A DNA stretch of 64,000 nucleotides from Mycolicibacterium iranicum. GTDB lineage: Bacteria; Actinomycetota; Actinomycetes; Mycobacteriales; Mycobacteriaceae. Positions 51,724-61,036 of the stretch are shown piece after piece (the first letter of the stretch is position 1; each line of letters begins with the position of its first letter). The notes below the pieces were generated by a model. The model searched no databases and was not told the DNA's origin. It saw only the letters and a list, made by a program, of their open reading frames with translations. Location: positions 1 through 64,000 of the forward strand of contig NZ_LWCS01000002.1 of assembly GCF_001650495.1 (NCBI RefSeq). The letters run 5' to 3'. The position numbers and the translations under genes are program-made.

Positions 51724-52551
51724 GTGTCCTCATCGCTGGCCGACGTGCTTGCCACCCTGCAGTTCGAGCGTGCCGGTGAGATGTCGTTCCTCGGCCGGCA
51801 GTTGCCCGCGCCGGCCAACCACATCCTGGGCGGCCACATCTCGGCGCAGGCGCTGCTCGCTGCCAGTCTCACCGCCCCGGACCGCACACCGCACAGCGTG
51901 CACACCTATTTCCTGCGACCGGGTGACTCCCGTCTTCCCGTGATCTTCGACGTCGTCGCTCTCCAGGAGGGTCGCACGTTCTCCGCACGCCGGGTGACGG
52001 CGCGGCAGGGCGACGAGGTCCTGCTCGAGGCGATGTCGTCGTTCACGGCCGCCACGCCGAGCGCCGAGGCCGTCGACTATCAACCGACCGTTCCCGAAGT
52101 GCCGCAACCGGAATCACTGCCCCGGGTGGCCCCGCACTTCGCCGAAGCCGAGGACACCACCCCGGGGCAGTGGGCGAGCCTGCGCTGGTTCGAGCGGCGC
52201 ACCGTCGACGCCGACACCGAACCGCCGGCGCGGTCCCGGATCTGGTGGCGACCCGACGGCGCCGTTCCCGACGAGCCCGTGCTGACCGCGGCCTTGGTGG
52301 CCTACCTGTCGGCGGTCACGCTCACCGAGCCTGCCTACGCGGTGCGGGGCGGCGTCAGCGTGTCGGCCCAGCGCGACCACTCGGTGTGGTTCCACGCGGC
52401 CGCCGATCTGACGGACTGGCTGCTCTACGAGCAGTCCTCACCCAGCAGCACCGCCACACTGGCCTTGGCAAGCGGCACGATGTTCAATCGCACGGGCCGA
52501 CTGGTGTGCACGGTGCGCCAGGAGATGTACTTCCCGCCGCCGAGGCGCTGA
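51724..52551 (+). CDS. tesB: Acyl-CoA thioesterase II (TesB-like)
   Basis: 275 residues, double hotdog fold. HILGGHISAQALLAAS (about 33-48), SVHTYFLRPGDSRLPVIFDV and GRTFSARRV near 87 are TesB signatures; the second hotdog carries HSVWFHAAADLTDWLLYEQ with the catalytic Asp. It releases fatty acid from medium- or long-chain acyl-CoA in the cytosol. GTG 51724 is the start. It is convergent with the SRPBCC gene. Confidence 0.9.
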   Translation: MSSSLADVLATLQFERAGEMSFLGRQLPAPANHILGGHISAQALLAASLTAPDRTPHSVHTYFLRPGDSRLPVIFDVVALQEGRTFSARRVTARQGDEVLLEAMSSFTAATPSAEAVDYQPTVPEVPQPESLPRVAPHFAEAEDTTPGQWASLRWFERRTVDADTEPPARSRIWWRPDGAVPDEPVLTAALVAYLSAVTLTEPAYAVRGGVSVSAQRDHSVWFHAAADLTDWLLYEQSSPSSTATLALASGTMFNRTGRLVCTVRQEMYFPPPRR

Positions 52552-52571
52552 GACTGAATCGCCGGCGAAAG

Positions 52572-53006
52572 TCAGCCCTCGACAAGAGCTTTCAGCTGCT
52601 TGACGGTGCGGTCCATGATGCGTCCCACCTGACGTGACGCCACATAGTCCGCGATCAGGCCCAGCACGCCTCCCGGCGCCTCGTAGGCGAGGCGGAAGGT
52701 CACCTTGGTGCGGCCATCCCCCACGTCGCGCATGCGGAACCGGCCGCGCAGCGTCACCCCGGTGATCCCGATCCAGGCCAGGTCCCTGGGCTCGTCGAAC
52801 TCGACGACCTCGATCACCCCGCCGATGGGAACCGAACCGACCTTCCAGTGCACGGTGTACCGGGAACCGACACCCACCGGCCCCTCGGTGACGGTCTCCC
52901 ACCGCTCCAGGCTCGCCATGAATTCCGGATAGCACCCCGGGTCGCTGATGTGCTTCCACACCAGATGGGGTTCGACGTCGACGGTCACACTGCGCGAAAG
53001 CCTCAT
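52572..53006 (-). CDS. SRPBCC/polyketide-cyclase-type lipid-binding protein
   Basis: 144 residues with the START-like fold: SVTVDVEPHLVWKHISDPGC, YPEFMASLERWETVTEGPVG, then RDLAWIGITGVTLRGRFRM and a long C-terminal helix. Such proteins bind hydrophobic ligands in a deep cavity. GGAGAT lies 8 bases before ATG 53006. It starts 9 bases after the acyltransferase stop, so the two form an operon, suggesting a shared lipid substrate. Confidence 0.88.
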   Translation of the reverse strand: MRLSRSVTVDVEPHLVWKHISDPGCYPEFMASLERWETVTEGPVGVGSRYTVHWKVGSVPIGGVIEVVEFDEPRDLAWIGITGVTLRGRFRMRDVGDGRTKVTFRLAYEAPGGVLGLIADYVASRQVGRIMDRTVKQLKALVEG

Positions 53007-53015
53007 GTGTATCTC

Positions 53016-53861
53016 CTAGCCGAGCACCGGGAAGCGTCGTTGGGCGGCCAGCCTGTCGACGGCGGACTGCAGTGCGCCCTCGACCCTGTCGTGGATGGCG
53101 TCGTCGTCGCAGGCGGCGATGTCGTCGGCATCGATCGGCTCCTGCACCTCGATCACGATCTTGGTCGGCAGCGGCAGCCGGGGAACCATGTCGCTGACGG
53201 CCAAACCCCACGGAGGGGCTAGGAGGATGGGAACGCTCTTGAGCCGCGCGATCCTGTCGACCTGCAGCAGCCGGGCCAGCCACTGCCCGCGGTCGAGGAA
53301 CAGCGCCGCCTCCTGGCCGCCGACGCTGGCGATCGGCACGATCGGTACGCCTGCGTCGCGCGCCAGCTTCACATAGCCTTTCCGCCCGCCGAAGTCGACC
53401 TCGTGACGTTTCCAGGACGGTCGGAACACCTCGTAGTCGCCGCCCGGGTAGACAAGCAGCGCGGCACCGGATTTCAGGGCGAGGGTGGCGTTGTCGTGGT
53501 TGGCGGCGACGGTGCCGAACTTGCGAAGCGAGCCCAGCCCCGGCATGGACACCACCAAGTTGTGGGCCAGCTGGTAGAAGGGCCGCTCGACACCGAAATA
53601 CGAGCAGAACGCGAGCGTGAAGACGAACGTGTCTGGCGGCAGGTTGCCACCACTGTGGTTTCCCACGAGCAGAACCGGCTTGTCGGCCGGGATGCGGTCC
53701 AGGCCACGCACGTCGGCCCGGAAGTAGAGCGACGCGAGCAGCCACAACCCCGGCAGTTGCTCGCGGATGTAGTCGGCGTCGCGCTGATCCAGGTCCGCCT
53801 TGGGTACGCGCGCCGAAACTTCGTGCTTCACCCATTCGAGGGCGTCACCCAACCCGGCCAT
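53016..53861 (-). CDS. PlsC-like lysophospholipid/glycerolipid acyltransferase
   Basis: 281 residues from ATG 53861; the longer open frame lies over the helicase start and was rejected. VLLVGNHSGGNLPPDTF (about 71-87) carries the acyltransferase His and Asp in the spaced form common in mycobacterial members, and LLVYPGGDYEVFRPSW replaces the usual FPEG motif. It probably transfers acyl groups to a lysolipid or glycerol backbone at the membrane. It is divergent from the helicase gene and coupled to the SRPBCC gene. Confidence 0.86.
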   Translation of the reverse strand: MAGLGDALEWVKHEVSARVPKADLDQRDADYIREQLPGLWLLASLYFRADVRGLDRIPADKPVLLVGNHSGGNLPPDTFVFTLAFCSYFGVERPFYQLAHNLVVSMPGLGSLRKFGTVAANHDNATLALKSGAALLVYPGGDYEVFRPSWKRHEVDFGGRKGYVKLARDAGVPIVPIASVGGQEAALFLDRGQWLARLLQVDRIARLKSVPILLAPPWGLAVSDMVPRLPLPTKIVIEVQEPIDADDIAACDDDAIHDRVEGALQSAVDRLAAQRRFPVLG

Positions 53862-53916
53862 GCGAAGTGATATTGACAACAGCGCGGGACGGCAAACCTG
53901 GCAGGGTGTATCCCTG

Positions 53917-56460
53917 ATGAACGCGACCGGACTCCTCGAACCGCGCCCGGGCGGCGACGCCGACCAACTGTTCGCGGCATTCGCGGCGTGGGCCGAGGCG
54001 GCGGGCACAACGCTCTACCCGGCTCAGGAAGAGGCGCTGATCGAGTTGGTCAGCGGTGCCAACGTCATCCTGGCCACTCCGACGGGGTCGGGAAAGTCCC
54101 TCGTGGCGACGGGCGCGATCTACGCGCAGCTCGCAGCAGGAGCCACGAGCTATTACACAGCGCCTATCAAGGCGCTCGTCAGCGAGAAGTTCTTCGCGCT
54201 GTGCGACGTCTTCGGGGCCGCCAATGTCGGGATGCTCACCGGGGACGCGGCGGTGAACAAGGACGCCCCGATCATCGCCTGCACCGCCGAGATCCTGGCG
54301 AACATCGCACTGAGGGAGGGCCGCGACGCGGACATCGGCCTGTGCGTGATGGACGAGTTCCACTTCTACGGTGACCCCGACCGCGGTTGGGCGTGGCAGG
54401 TGCCGCTCCTGGAATTGCCCCACGCGCAGTTCCTGCTGATGTCGGCGACACTCGGTGACGTCACGTTCCTGCGTGAGGACCTCACCCGGCGCACCGGGCG
54501 ACCGACTGCTCTGGTCGCGAACGCGGAACGCCCTGTGCCGCTGTACTACTCGTACGCGACGACGCCGATGCACGAGACGATCCAGGAACTCGTCGACACC
54601 AGACAGTCGCCGATCTACGTCGTCCACTTCACCCAGGCTTCGGCCCTGGAACGGGCGCAGGCACTGATGAGTGTGAACGTCAGCTCCAAGGCGGAGAAGG
54701 CCGCGATAGCCGACCACATCGGCGCCTTCCGCTTCTCCACCGCATTCGGCTCGACCCTGTCGCGGCTCGTGCGTCACGGCATCGGGGTGCACCACGCCGG
54801 CATGCTGCCCAAATACCGGCGGCTGGTCGAGCAGCTCGCGCAGGCCGGGCTGTTGAAGGTCATCTGCGGTACCGACACTCTGGGTGTCGGCATCAACGTG
54901 CCGATCCGCACCGTGGTGTTCTCGGCATTGTCGAAGTACGACGGAACCCGCACCCGGCTTCTCAGTGCCCGTGAGTTCCACCAGATCGCCGGCCGCGCCG
55001 GACGCGCCGGGTTCGACACGGCGGGCACCGTCGTGGTGCAGGCGCCCGAGCATGAGGTGGAGAACCTCAAACAGTTCGCCAAGGTTGCCGACGACCCGAA
55101 GAAGCGGCGGAAGTTGGTGCGCCGCAAAGTACCCGAGGGCATGGTGCCGTGGAGCGAGGCGACGATGACCAGGCTGATCGATGCCGCCCCCGAACCGCTG
55201 ACCAGCCACATGCGGGTCACGACGGCGATGATCCTCGACGTCGTCGACAGATCCTGGGCGAGCGGAGCGACGGGGAATGGGGAAGCGGATCCGTTCGAGT
55301 CGATGCGACTTTTGCTCACCGACAACCACGAGCCGCGCAAGAAGCAGCTGCGGCTCATACGAGAGGCGGTCGGGATCGCCCGCTCGCTGCTGCAGGCCGG
55401 GGTGCTGGAACGGTTGAGCGAGCCTGAGCCCGATGGACGGCGCTACCGCCTGACGGTCGACCTGCCGCGAGATTTCGCGCTGAATCAGCCGCTGTCGACG
55501 TTCGCCCTGGCGGCGATCGATCTGCTAGACCCTTCATCGGAAAGCTATGCCCTCGACGTACTTTCGGTCATCGAGGCGACGCTGGAGGATCCGCGGCAGA
55601 TCCTGGCGGCGCAGCTGAACAAGGCCCGGGGTGAAGCGGTCGCACAGATGAAGGCGGACGGCATCGAGTACGACGAGCGAATCGAACTGCTCGACGAGGT
55701 GACCTATCCCAAGCCGCTGGCCGAACTGCTGGAGCACGCATTCGAGGTGTATTTGCAGGGCAATCCCTGGGCGGCCGACGGCAAGCTCTCGCCCAAGTCT
55801 GTCGCACGAGAGATGTGGGAGGGGGCCTTCACCTTCCGGGAATACATCAGCCTCTACGGGCTGATGCGGGCAGAAGGGGCCGTGCTGCGCTATCTGTCCG
55901 ACGCATTCAAGGCGCTGCGCTCCGGTGTGCCCGCAGCCGCACGTACCGAGGAACTCACCGATATCGTCGAGTGGCTCGGTGAACTCGTGCGGCAGGTGGA
56001 TTCGAGCCTGCTCGACGAGTGGGAACAGCTCACCAGTCCCGACCAGCCTGTCGATGCCCCGGTCGCCGTGCCTGCCCGCCCTCGCCCGCTGACCGGCAAC
56101 GAGCGGGCCTTCACCGCGATGGTGCGCAACGCGCTGTTCCGGCGGGTGGAGCTGTTCGCCCGGGAACGATGGGACGAACTGGCCGCGCTCGACGGCCGGT
56201 CCGGGTTGAGCGCCCAACGCTGGCGCGAGATCGGGGACGAGTACTTCGCCGACCACGCCGACGTCGGAACCGGAGCCGACGCCCGCGGACCCGCCCTCCT
56301 CATCTTCGACAGGCAGCGTGACGTGTGGCGGGTGCGGCAGATCCTCGACGACCCTGCCGGCGACCACGATTGGGGCTTCGACGTCGAGGTCGATCTCGAG
56401 GCCTCCGATGAGGAAGGTGCGGCAGTACTGCGCGTGGTGGATGCGGGCCGCTTGGACTGA
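53917..56460 (+). CDS. DEAD/DEAH-box superfamily 2 helicase with DUF3516
   Basis: 847 residues from ATG 53917. Helicase motifs: TPTGSGKS (about 50-57), TAPIKALVSEKF, MDEFHFYGD with DEFH in place of DEVH, LLMSATLGD, and QIAGRAGRAG near 360. This is the Ski2-like arrangement. The C-terminal 450 residues match DUF3516, an actinobacterial extension. It is likely an RNA helicase in turnover or ribosome work. The gene is divergent from the acyltransferase with 55 bases between starts. Confidence 0.92.
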   Translation: MNATGLLEPRPGGDADQLFAAFAAWAEAAGTTLYPAQEEALIELVSGANVILATPTGSGKSLVATGAIYAQLAAGATSYYTAPIKALVSEKFFALCDVFGAANVGMLTGDAAVNKDAPIIACTAEILANIALREGRDADIGLCVMDEFHFYGDPDRGWAWQVPLLELPHAQFLLMSATLGDVTFLREDLTRRTGRPTALVANAERPVPLYYSYATTPMHETIQELVDTRQSPIYVVHFTQASALERAQALMSVNVSSKAEKAAIADHIGAFRFSTAFGSTLSRLVRHGIGVHHAGMLPKYRRLVEQLAQAGLLKVICGTDTLGVGINVPIRTVVFSALSKYDGTRTRLLSAREFHQIAGRAGRAGFDTAGTVVVQAPEHEVENLKQFAKVADDPKKRRKLVRRKVPEGMVPWSEATMTRLIDAAPEPLTSHMRVTTAMILDVVDRSWASGATGNGEADPFESMRLLLTDNHEPRKKQLRLIREAVGIARSLLQAGVLERLSEPEPDGRRYRLTVDLPRDFALNQPLSTFALAAIDLLDPSSESYALDVLSVIEATLEDPRQILAAQLNKARGEAVAQMKADGIEYDERIELLDEVTYPKPLAELLEHAFEVYLQGNPWAADGKLSPKSVAREMWEGAFTFREYISLYGLMRAEGAVLRYLSDAFKALRSGVPAAARTEELTDIVEWLGELVRQVDSSLLDEWEQLTSPDQPVDAPVAVPARPRPLTGNERAFTAMVRNALFRRVELFARERWDELAALDGRSGLSAQRWREIGDEYFADHADVGTGADARGPALLIFDRQRDVWRVRQILDDPAGDHDWGFDVEVDLEASDEEGAAVLRVVDAGRLD

Positions 56461-56563
56461 GTGCAACCGGTCGATCGAGCCGCTGGCCTGTCGGCACGAG
56501 CGCGCCATCCTCTCCGACGCAGAGTTCGCGACCGAAAAGGCGGAACTAGTCGCCCGCCAATAA
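56461..56563 (+). pseudogene. SHOCT-domain tail relic
   Basis: After the helicase stop, a different frame reads ACRHERAILSDAEFATEKAELVARQ before TAA 56563 (segment shown in part: AILSDAEFATEKAELVARQ). The pattern G/A-x-L-x-x-x-EF-x-x-x-K-x-x-L is the SHOCT C-terminal helix. There is no start with a ribosome binding site; the nearest in-frame ATG lies inside the helicase gene. Probably the remains of a small SHOCT protein. Confidence 0.4.
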
Positions 56564-56707
56564 CGCTGTGACCAGGCTCTCTGTCTTCAAGATCACACCT
56601 GTGCGGTTTGATTAACGCGGTTGTAACACGGACCATGGACAGGGTCCGGCCGATGGGCGATCCCCGATTCGCGCCGGACCCCAATTCACCCAACAGGAGT
56701 CCGAAAG

Positions 56708-56848
56708 ATGTTCGCGCAGTACCGTGCCGCCCGCCAGATCAACCGAGATCGGCGGCGCCTTTACGCGCGCATTGCCGCCATGCCCCACTCGACCGTTCGG
56801 GACGAGCTGGTGGCCGTTGCACAGCGATACGAGGGCTTGGAGCGCTGA
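56708..56848 (+). CDS. 46-residue basic small protein
   Basis: ATG 56708 has AACAGGAG about 9 bases upstream. The product starts MFAQYRAARQINRDRRRLYA and ends with IAAMPHSTVRDELVAVAQRY-EGLER. It is strongly basic in its first half and a single amphipathic helix is likely. The short arginine-rich form suggests nucleic-acid or ribosome binding, but that is a guess. It stands alone between the helicase and vWA genes. An inverted repeat follows its stop by 17 bases. Confidence 0.65.
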   Translation: MFAQYRAARQINRDRRRLYARIAAMPHSTVRDELVAVAQRYEGLER

Positions 56849-56865
56849 CGATCGCGCGTAGAATG

Positions 56866-56905
56866 TGATCAGCGCCACGCCTGTTGAGCGGGCACGCGCT
56901 GATCA
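56866..56905 (+). terminator. Inverted repeat, possible terminator
   Basis: TGATCAGCGC (56866-56875) and GCGCTGATCA (56896-56905) pair exactly across 20 bases, just after the 46-residue gene. It could be a stem-loop terminator or an operator for the vWA gene 105 bases on. Confidence 0.4.
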
Positions 56906-57009
56906 TCGCGGGTGTCCGCCCGTTGATGCCGGTGGCGAAACGAGCGATCTCCACCTGCCTCCTCGCCGATGAAGCCGGGTAGCCGATCGACGCTGCGCTG
57001 GAGACATCC

Positions 57010-57654
57010 GTGACAAATCCCGACAAGACCCTCATCGCCGCACTGCTCGACCGCTCCGGATCGATGCAGGCATCGAAGACTGCAACCGAAGACGGTTGGC
57101 GCGAACTCATCAACGAGCAACGCCATCAACCCGGCAGGTGCGACGTGACGCTCGCCCAGTTCGACACGGTCTACGAACTGCTCTATCCGCCGACCGACAT
57201 CGGCACCGTGCCCGAGTTTATCGTGGCCCCGCGTGGGATGACCGCGCTGCTGGACAGCACCGGCCGCTTCATCACCGAGGTCGGCGAACTCCTGTCGGCG
57301 CTACCCGAGGACGACCGACCCGGCCAGGTGATCTGCATGATCATGACCGACGGCATGGAGAACTCCAGCACCGAATGGACCTGGGAGTCGGTGCGCGATC
57401 TGATCAGTCGACAACGCGATCAATGGAATTGGCGATTCATCTTCCTCGGGTCCAACATCGATGCCGTCGAGATCGGAACAAAGATGGGCGTCGCGGCCGA
57501 GGACTCCATCACCTATGACGACTCCACTTATATGAGCACCGTCGCCGTGAGCGCTGCGGCGAGCTCGTGGATGAGTTCTGCACGTGCCGGTCGGCCCACC
57601 GGATTCTCCGACGCCGACCGTGCCGCCGCGATGGGCGGCCGGAGCGAGACTTAG
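57010..57654 (+). CDS. von Willebrand factor A-domain protein
   Basis: 214 residues from GTG 57010 with TGGAG upstream. The MIDAS metal site DRSGSM is at residues 14-19, with a later Thr in GMTALLDST and Asp in MTDGMEN near 115; it is a complete VWA domain as in TerY-type proteins. It is cytosolic and probably a protein-binding module. The C-terminus has SAARAGRPTGFSDADRA-like polar sequence. No AAA ATPase or Ter partner lies nearby. It overlaps the LLM gene by 4 bases, convergent. Confidence 0.88.
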   Translation: MTNPDKTLIAALLDRSGSMQASKTATEDGWRELINEQRHQPGRCDVTLAQFDTVYELLYPPTDIGTVPEFIVAPRGMTALLDSTGRFITEVGELLSALPEDDRPGQVICMIMTDGMENSSTEWTWESVRDLISRQRDQWNWRFIFLGSNIDAVEIGTKMGVAAEDSITYDDSTYMSTVAVSAAASSWMSSARAGRPTGFSDADRAAAMGGRSET

Positions 57655-58481
57655 CCTCGGTACTGAGCGACCTTCTCGGCGTAGGCGTCGAGCAGGCGTA
57701 AGGATTCGTCGAGTGGCTTGGTGGGAAGCAGAACGCCGAGCCGGCTGAACCCGAGTTCCTCGACCGCATGCCAGTAGTCAGGATTCGCGGGGGTGCCGAA
57801 CTGCGACAGCGGCACCTCGTAGTCCGCACCCTCGCGGATCTGGTCGACACGTCGTTTCAGGTTCTCCACCGGCAACGGGTTCGAGATCCAGCCCGCGCGG
57901 TGCCGGAGGATCCGTTTGACGGTCGCATCGGAGTCACCACCGATCAGGATCGGCGGGTGTGGCTTGCGGACCGGCTTGGGCCGTAGGTATGACGAATCGA
58001 AATCGACATACTTGCCGTGGTATTCGGCGGGCTCCTCGGTCCAGAGCTTCGTGATCGCCTCGATGCGTTCGTCGAGCAGCGCCCCGCGCGTCCTGGGATC
58101 GGTTCCGTGGTGGCGCAGCTCCTCGATGTTCCAGCCGGCGCCGACACCGAACACGAAGCGGCCGTTGGACAGCACGTCGATGCTGGCGGCCTCCTTCGCG
58201 GTGACGATCGGGTCGCGCTGGATGAGTAGCGCGATGCCGGTGATCAGGTCGATCGTGGAAGTGACCGCGGCCGCCGCGGCCAGCGTGACGAACGGGTCGA
58301 GTGTGCGGTAGTAGATCTGGGGCAGTTCACCGCCGAGCGGATACGCCGACTCCCGGCTGGCCGGGATGTGGGTGTGCTCGGCAACAGCCAGAGAGTCGAA
58401 GCCCCGCTCCTCGATCGCGCGGGCCAGCGACACCGGGTCGATGGTGTCGTCGTTGACGAAGGTGGAGATCCCGAAGTTCAT
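57651..58481 (-). CDS. LLM-class F420-dependent oxidoreductase
   Basis: 276 residues from ATG 58481, the luciferase-like monooxygenase fold. MNFGISTFVNDD at the start, DSLAVAEHTHIPAS near 29, VFGVGAGWNIEELRHHG near 108 and PHPPILIGGDSDATVKRIL match actinobacterial F420 enzymes. The cofactor is inferred from the family; FMN cannot be excluded. Substrate unknown. The gene is alone, and the region to 58638 has no further gene. Confidence 0.9.
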   Translation of the reverse strand: MNFGISTFVNDDTIDPVSLARAIEERGFDSLAVAEHTHIPASRESAYPLGGELPQIYYRTLDPFVTLAAAAAVTSTIDLITGIALLIQRDPIVTAKEAASIDVLSNGRFVFGVGAGWNIEELRHHGTDPRTRGALLDERIEAITKLWTEEPAEYHGKYVDFDSSYLRPKPVRKPHPPILIGGDSDATVKRILRHRAGWISNPLPVENLKRRVDQIREGADYEVPLSQFGTPANPDYWHAVEELGFSRLGVLLPTKPLDESLRLLDAYAEKVAQYRG

Positions 58482-58638
58482 ATGCGCCTCTCGCCGATAG
58501 CCCCTGGCTGATCCAAACACTCGACCCCGCCGCCTGGCAAAGACGGGGAGGGGCCCGGCCGAATCCTCGCCGCAGTTTGCGTACATGTGCACCTGATTGA
58601 TTCCGCCCTGAGGGCGTCGCGCATATTACGGTTGACCC

Positions 58639-58986
58639 GTGCGCGACGAGGGTGAGGAACCGGACTACCGGTTCACGCTGGCCAACGAGCGCACCTTCCT
58701 TGCCTGGATCCGCACCGCGCTGGCCCTGATCGCCGGCGGTGTGGCCGTGATCCAGTTCCTGCCCGCTTTCGGGATTGCCGGGGTACGGCACATCCTGAGC
58801 GTCATTCTGACCGCCGGCGGCGGTGTACTCGCAGCGCTGGCCGTCAGACGCTGGCAACGCGTGCAGACGGCGATGCGCTGCGGTGAGGACTTGCCTCCGA
58901 CGCGGATCCCCGCCGCACTGGGCATGGCGATCTTCGTGATCACCGTCGCGGTGCTCGTGATCCTGTTCCTCTGGCCACCGCGATGA
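58639..58986 (+). CDS. DUF202 membrane protein (YidH-like)
   Basis: 115 residues from GTG 58639. RFTLANERTFLAWIRTALAL (about 11-30) is the DUF202 mark, and three transmembrane helices follow. The family is small inner-membrane proteins of unknown function, often in pairs. Its stop overlaps the start of a second DUF202 gene by 4 bases. Confidence 0.9.
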   Translation: MRDEGEEPDYRFTLANERTFLAWIRTALALIAGGVAVIQFLPAFGIAGVRHILSVILTAGGGVLAALAVRRWQRVQTAMRCGEDLPPTRIPAALGMAIFVITVAVLVILFLWPPR

Positions 58987-59288
58987 AGCCGGGCCTCCAG
59001 GTGGAGCGCACGCAACTGTCCTGGGAGCGAAGCGCATTCGGGATCGTCGTCGGCGGTGCGCTGATCCTGCTACGCCCGCATGGGCCCCTCGAGGTGGGTC
59101 GGGTCGCGCTGGCATCCTTTGCGGGATTGCTCGCGCTGGTCGTGCTGTGGCTCGCCTACCGGCGGTCGCGTCGTATGCGCGAGGCACAGAGCCGGGTGCC
59201 ACCGCCGCGCGTCGAGGTCCTGATACTCGGTTACGGCACAGCGCTTTTCGCACTGGCCATCGTCATCGCCCTTCTCGTCGTGCTATGA
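58983..59288 (+). CDS. DUF202 membrane protein, second of a pair
   Basis: 101 residues. QVERTQLSWERSAFGIVVGG (about 6-25) is the shorter form of the DUF202 motif, followed by three hydrophobic helices. It probably forms a hetero-oligomer with the product of the overlapping upstream gene (inference from coupling). The 168 bases to the phospholipase gene hold nothing recognisable. Confidence 0.88.
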   Translation: MKPGLQVERTQLSWERSAFGIVVGGALILLRPHGPLEVGRVALASFAGLLALVVLWLAYRRSRRMREAQSRVPPPRVEVLILGYGTALFALAIVIALLVVL

Positions 59289-59456
59289 GCGAGGCCGCTC
59301 GCAGGGTCACGCCGGGCGCGGCGGACAGCTCCCCGGCCAACTCGACCGCACGTTCGAGAACTTCTCCTTTCGGTGGCGACCCTGTCGGTCAATTACCCCG
59401 GGGACGGAGCCGTCCCATGATTCTCGACATCCGGTGCCCGTGTTTTCGGGTATCCG

Positions 59457-61007
59457 GTGGGGGTGCCTGATTCAGCGGAGTGGTTTCTCGGAGCCGGCGA
59501 GCGCGGCAACCTAGCGACATCGATCCCCGACTGGAGCGCGGGGAATCGGGTCGAGCCGCTGATCCACGGCTCGACATACTTCGACCGGCTGGCGACCGAG
59601 GTCGCCGCTCTCGGCCGGGGTGATCACCTGTTTTTCACCGACTGGCGCGGCGATCCCGATCAACGGGTGCGTGACGCGGGGCCGACCATCGCCGAGCTGT
59701 TCTCCGATGCCGCGCGGCGCGGCGTGGTGGTCAAGGGGTTGGTCTGGCGCTCGCACCTGGACACGTTTTCCTACAGCGAGGAAGAGAACCAACACCTCGG
59801 GGAGGCCATCGAGGCCGCGGGTGGCGAGGTGCTGCTGGATCAGCGGGTGCGTTTCGGCGGGTCCCATCACCAGAAGCTGGTGGTGATGCGTCATCCGGGC
59901 GACCCCGACCGCGACGTCGCGTTCGCCGGCGGGATCGACCTGTGTCACTCGCGACGCGATGACGGCGACCACCGCGGCGACGCGCAGGCCGTCCAGATGG
60001 CCGCTGCGTACGGCCCACGGCCGCCGTGGCACGACGTCCAGCTCCGGGTCCAGGGGCCGGCGGTCGGCGCGCTGGACACCACATTCCGGGAACGCTGGAC
60101 CGATCCGGCGCCGCTGGACATGCTCTCGCCCGTCGCATGGGTGGTCGACAAGCTTCGGCGGGCAGACCTGACTCCGGGCGAGCTGCCACCGCAGCCAACG
60201 GATCCGCCGCCGTGCGGTCCCCACTCGGTGCAGGTGCTTCGCACCTATCCCGACGCCCACTTCCAGTACGCGTTCGCACCGCACGGAGAGTTCAGCATCG
60301 CCCGCGGATACACCAAGGCGCTGCGACGGGCTCGTCGGCTCATCTACCTGGAGGACCAATACCTCTGGTCCAAGGACGTCACACATCTGTTCGCCGCAGC
60401 GCTGAGGTCCAATCCAGACCTGCATCTGATCGCGGTGGTGCCGCGCCACCCCGATGTCGACGGGCGCCTCGCACTCCCGCCCAATCAAGTCGGACGCCAG
60501 CAGGCCCTGGAGACGTGCCGCGCCGCCGACCCTGATCGCGTGCATGTGTTCGATCTCGAAAACCACGACGGCACACCGGTGTACGTGCACGCCAAGGTTT
60601 GTGTCATCGACGACGTGTGGGCTTCGGTCGGTAGCGACAACTTCAACCGCCGGTCCTGGACGCACGACAGCGAGCTGTCCTGCGCAGTGCTCGACGACAC
60701 CGGCGAGTTCGCCCGAGACCTGAGGTTGCGCCTTATGCGTGAGCACCTCGACCGCGCGGTGGACGGCAGCGAGGACGCCGACCTCCTCGATCCTGCGGAC
60801 GCGGTGCGCGCCGTCATCGAATCAGCACACGCGTTGCAGGACTGGCACGACGGAGGTCGAAGGGGCCCGCGCCCGCCGGGGCGGCTGCGCCCGCACCAAC
60901 CGGAACGCCTGGGCGCCCTGACGCGGATCTGGGCCGAGCCCGTCTACCGGGCCGTCTACGACCCCGACGGCCGTTCGTACCGGGACCGCCTCCGGCGGCG
61001 TTGGTAG
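59457..61007 (+). CDS. Phospholipase D-family protein
   Basis: 516 residues from GTG 59457 (GTG 59463 also possible). Two HKD half-sites: GSHHQKLVVMRHPGD (about 137-151), where the usual Asp position is Arg but GGIDLCHSR follows as in related proteins, and VHAKVCVIDD near 377 with GSDNFNRRSW. YLEDQYLW lies between. This is the PLD superfamily of phosphatidyl transfer or phosphodiester cleavage. No signal peptide is seen. The C-terminus is Arg/Pro-rich. Confidence 0.88.
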   Translation: MGVPDSAEWFLGAGERGNLATSIPDWSAGNRVEPLIHGSTYFDRLATEVAALGRGDHLFFTDWRGDPDQRVRDAGPTIAELFSDAARRGVVVKGLVWRSHLDTFSYSEEENQHLGEAIEAAGGEVLLDQRVRFGGSHHQKLVVMRHPGDPDRDVAFAGGIDLCHSRRDDGDHRGDAQAVQMAAAYGPRPPWHDVQLRVQGPAVGALDTTFRERWTDPAPLDMLSPVAWVVDKLRRADLTPGELPPQPTDPPPCGPHSVQVLRTYPDAHFQYAFAPHGEFSIARGYTKALRRARRLIYLEDQYLWSKDVTHLFAAALRSNPDLHLIAVVPRHPDVDGRLALPPNQVGRQQALETCRAADPDRVHVFDLENHDGTPVYVHAKVCVIDDVWASVGSDNFNRRSWTHDSELSCAVLDDTGEFARDLRLRLMREHLDRAVDGSEDADLLDPADAVRAVIESAHALQDWHDGGRRGPRPPGRLRPHQPERLGALTRIWAEPVYRAVYDPDGRSYRDRLRRRW

Positions 61008-61036
61008 CAGTGAGTCGTTGCCGATTCGATATCAAC

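Noticed and set aside
59450-59466. GGGTA ahead of the phospholipase D gene as a SigF promoter
   Set aside because: No GTTT lies 15-17 bases upstream, so only half the pattern is present.
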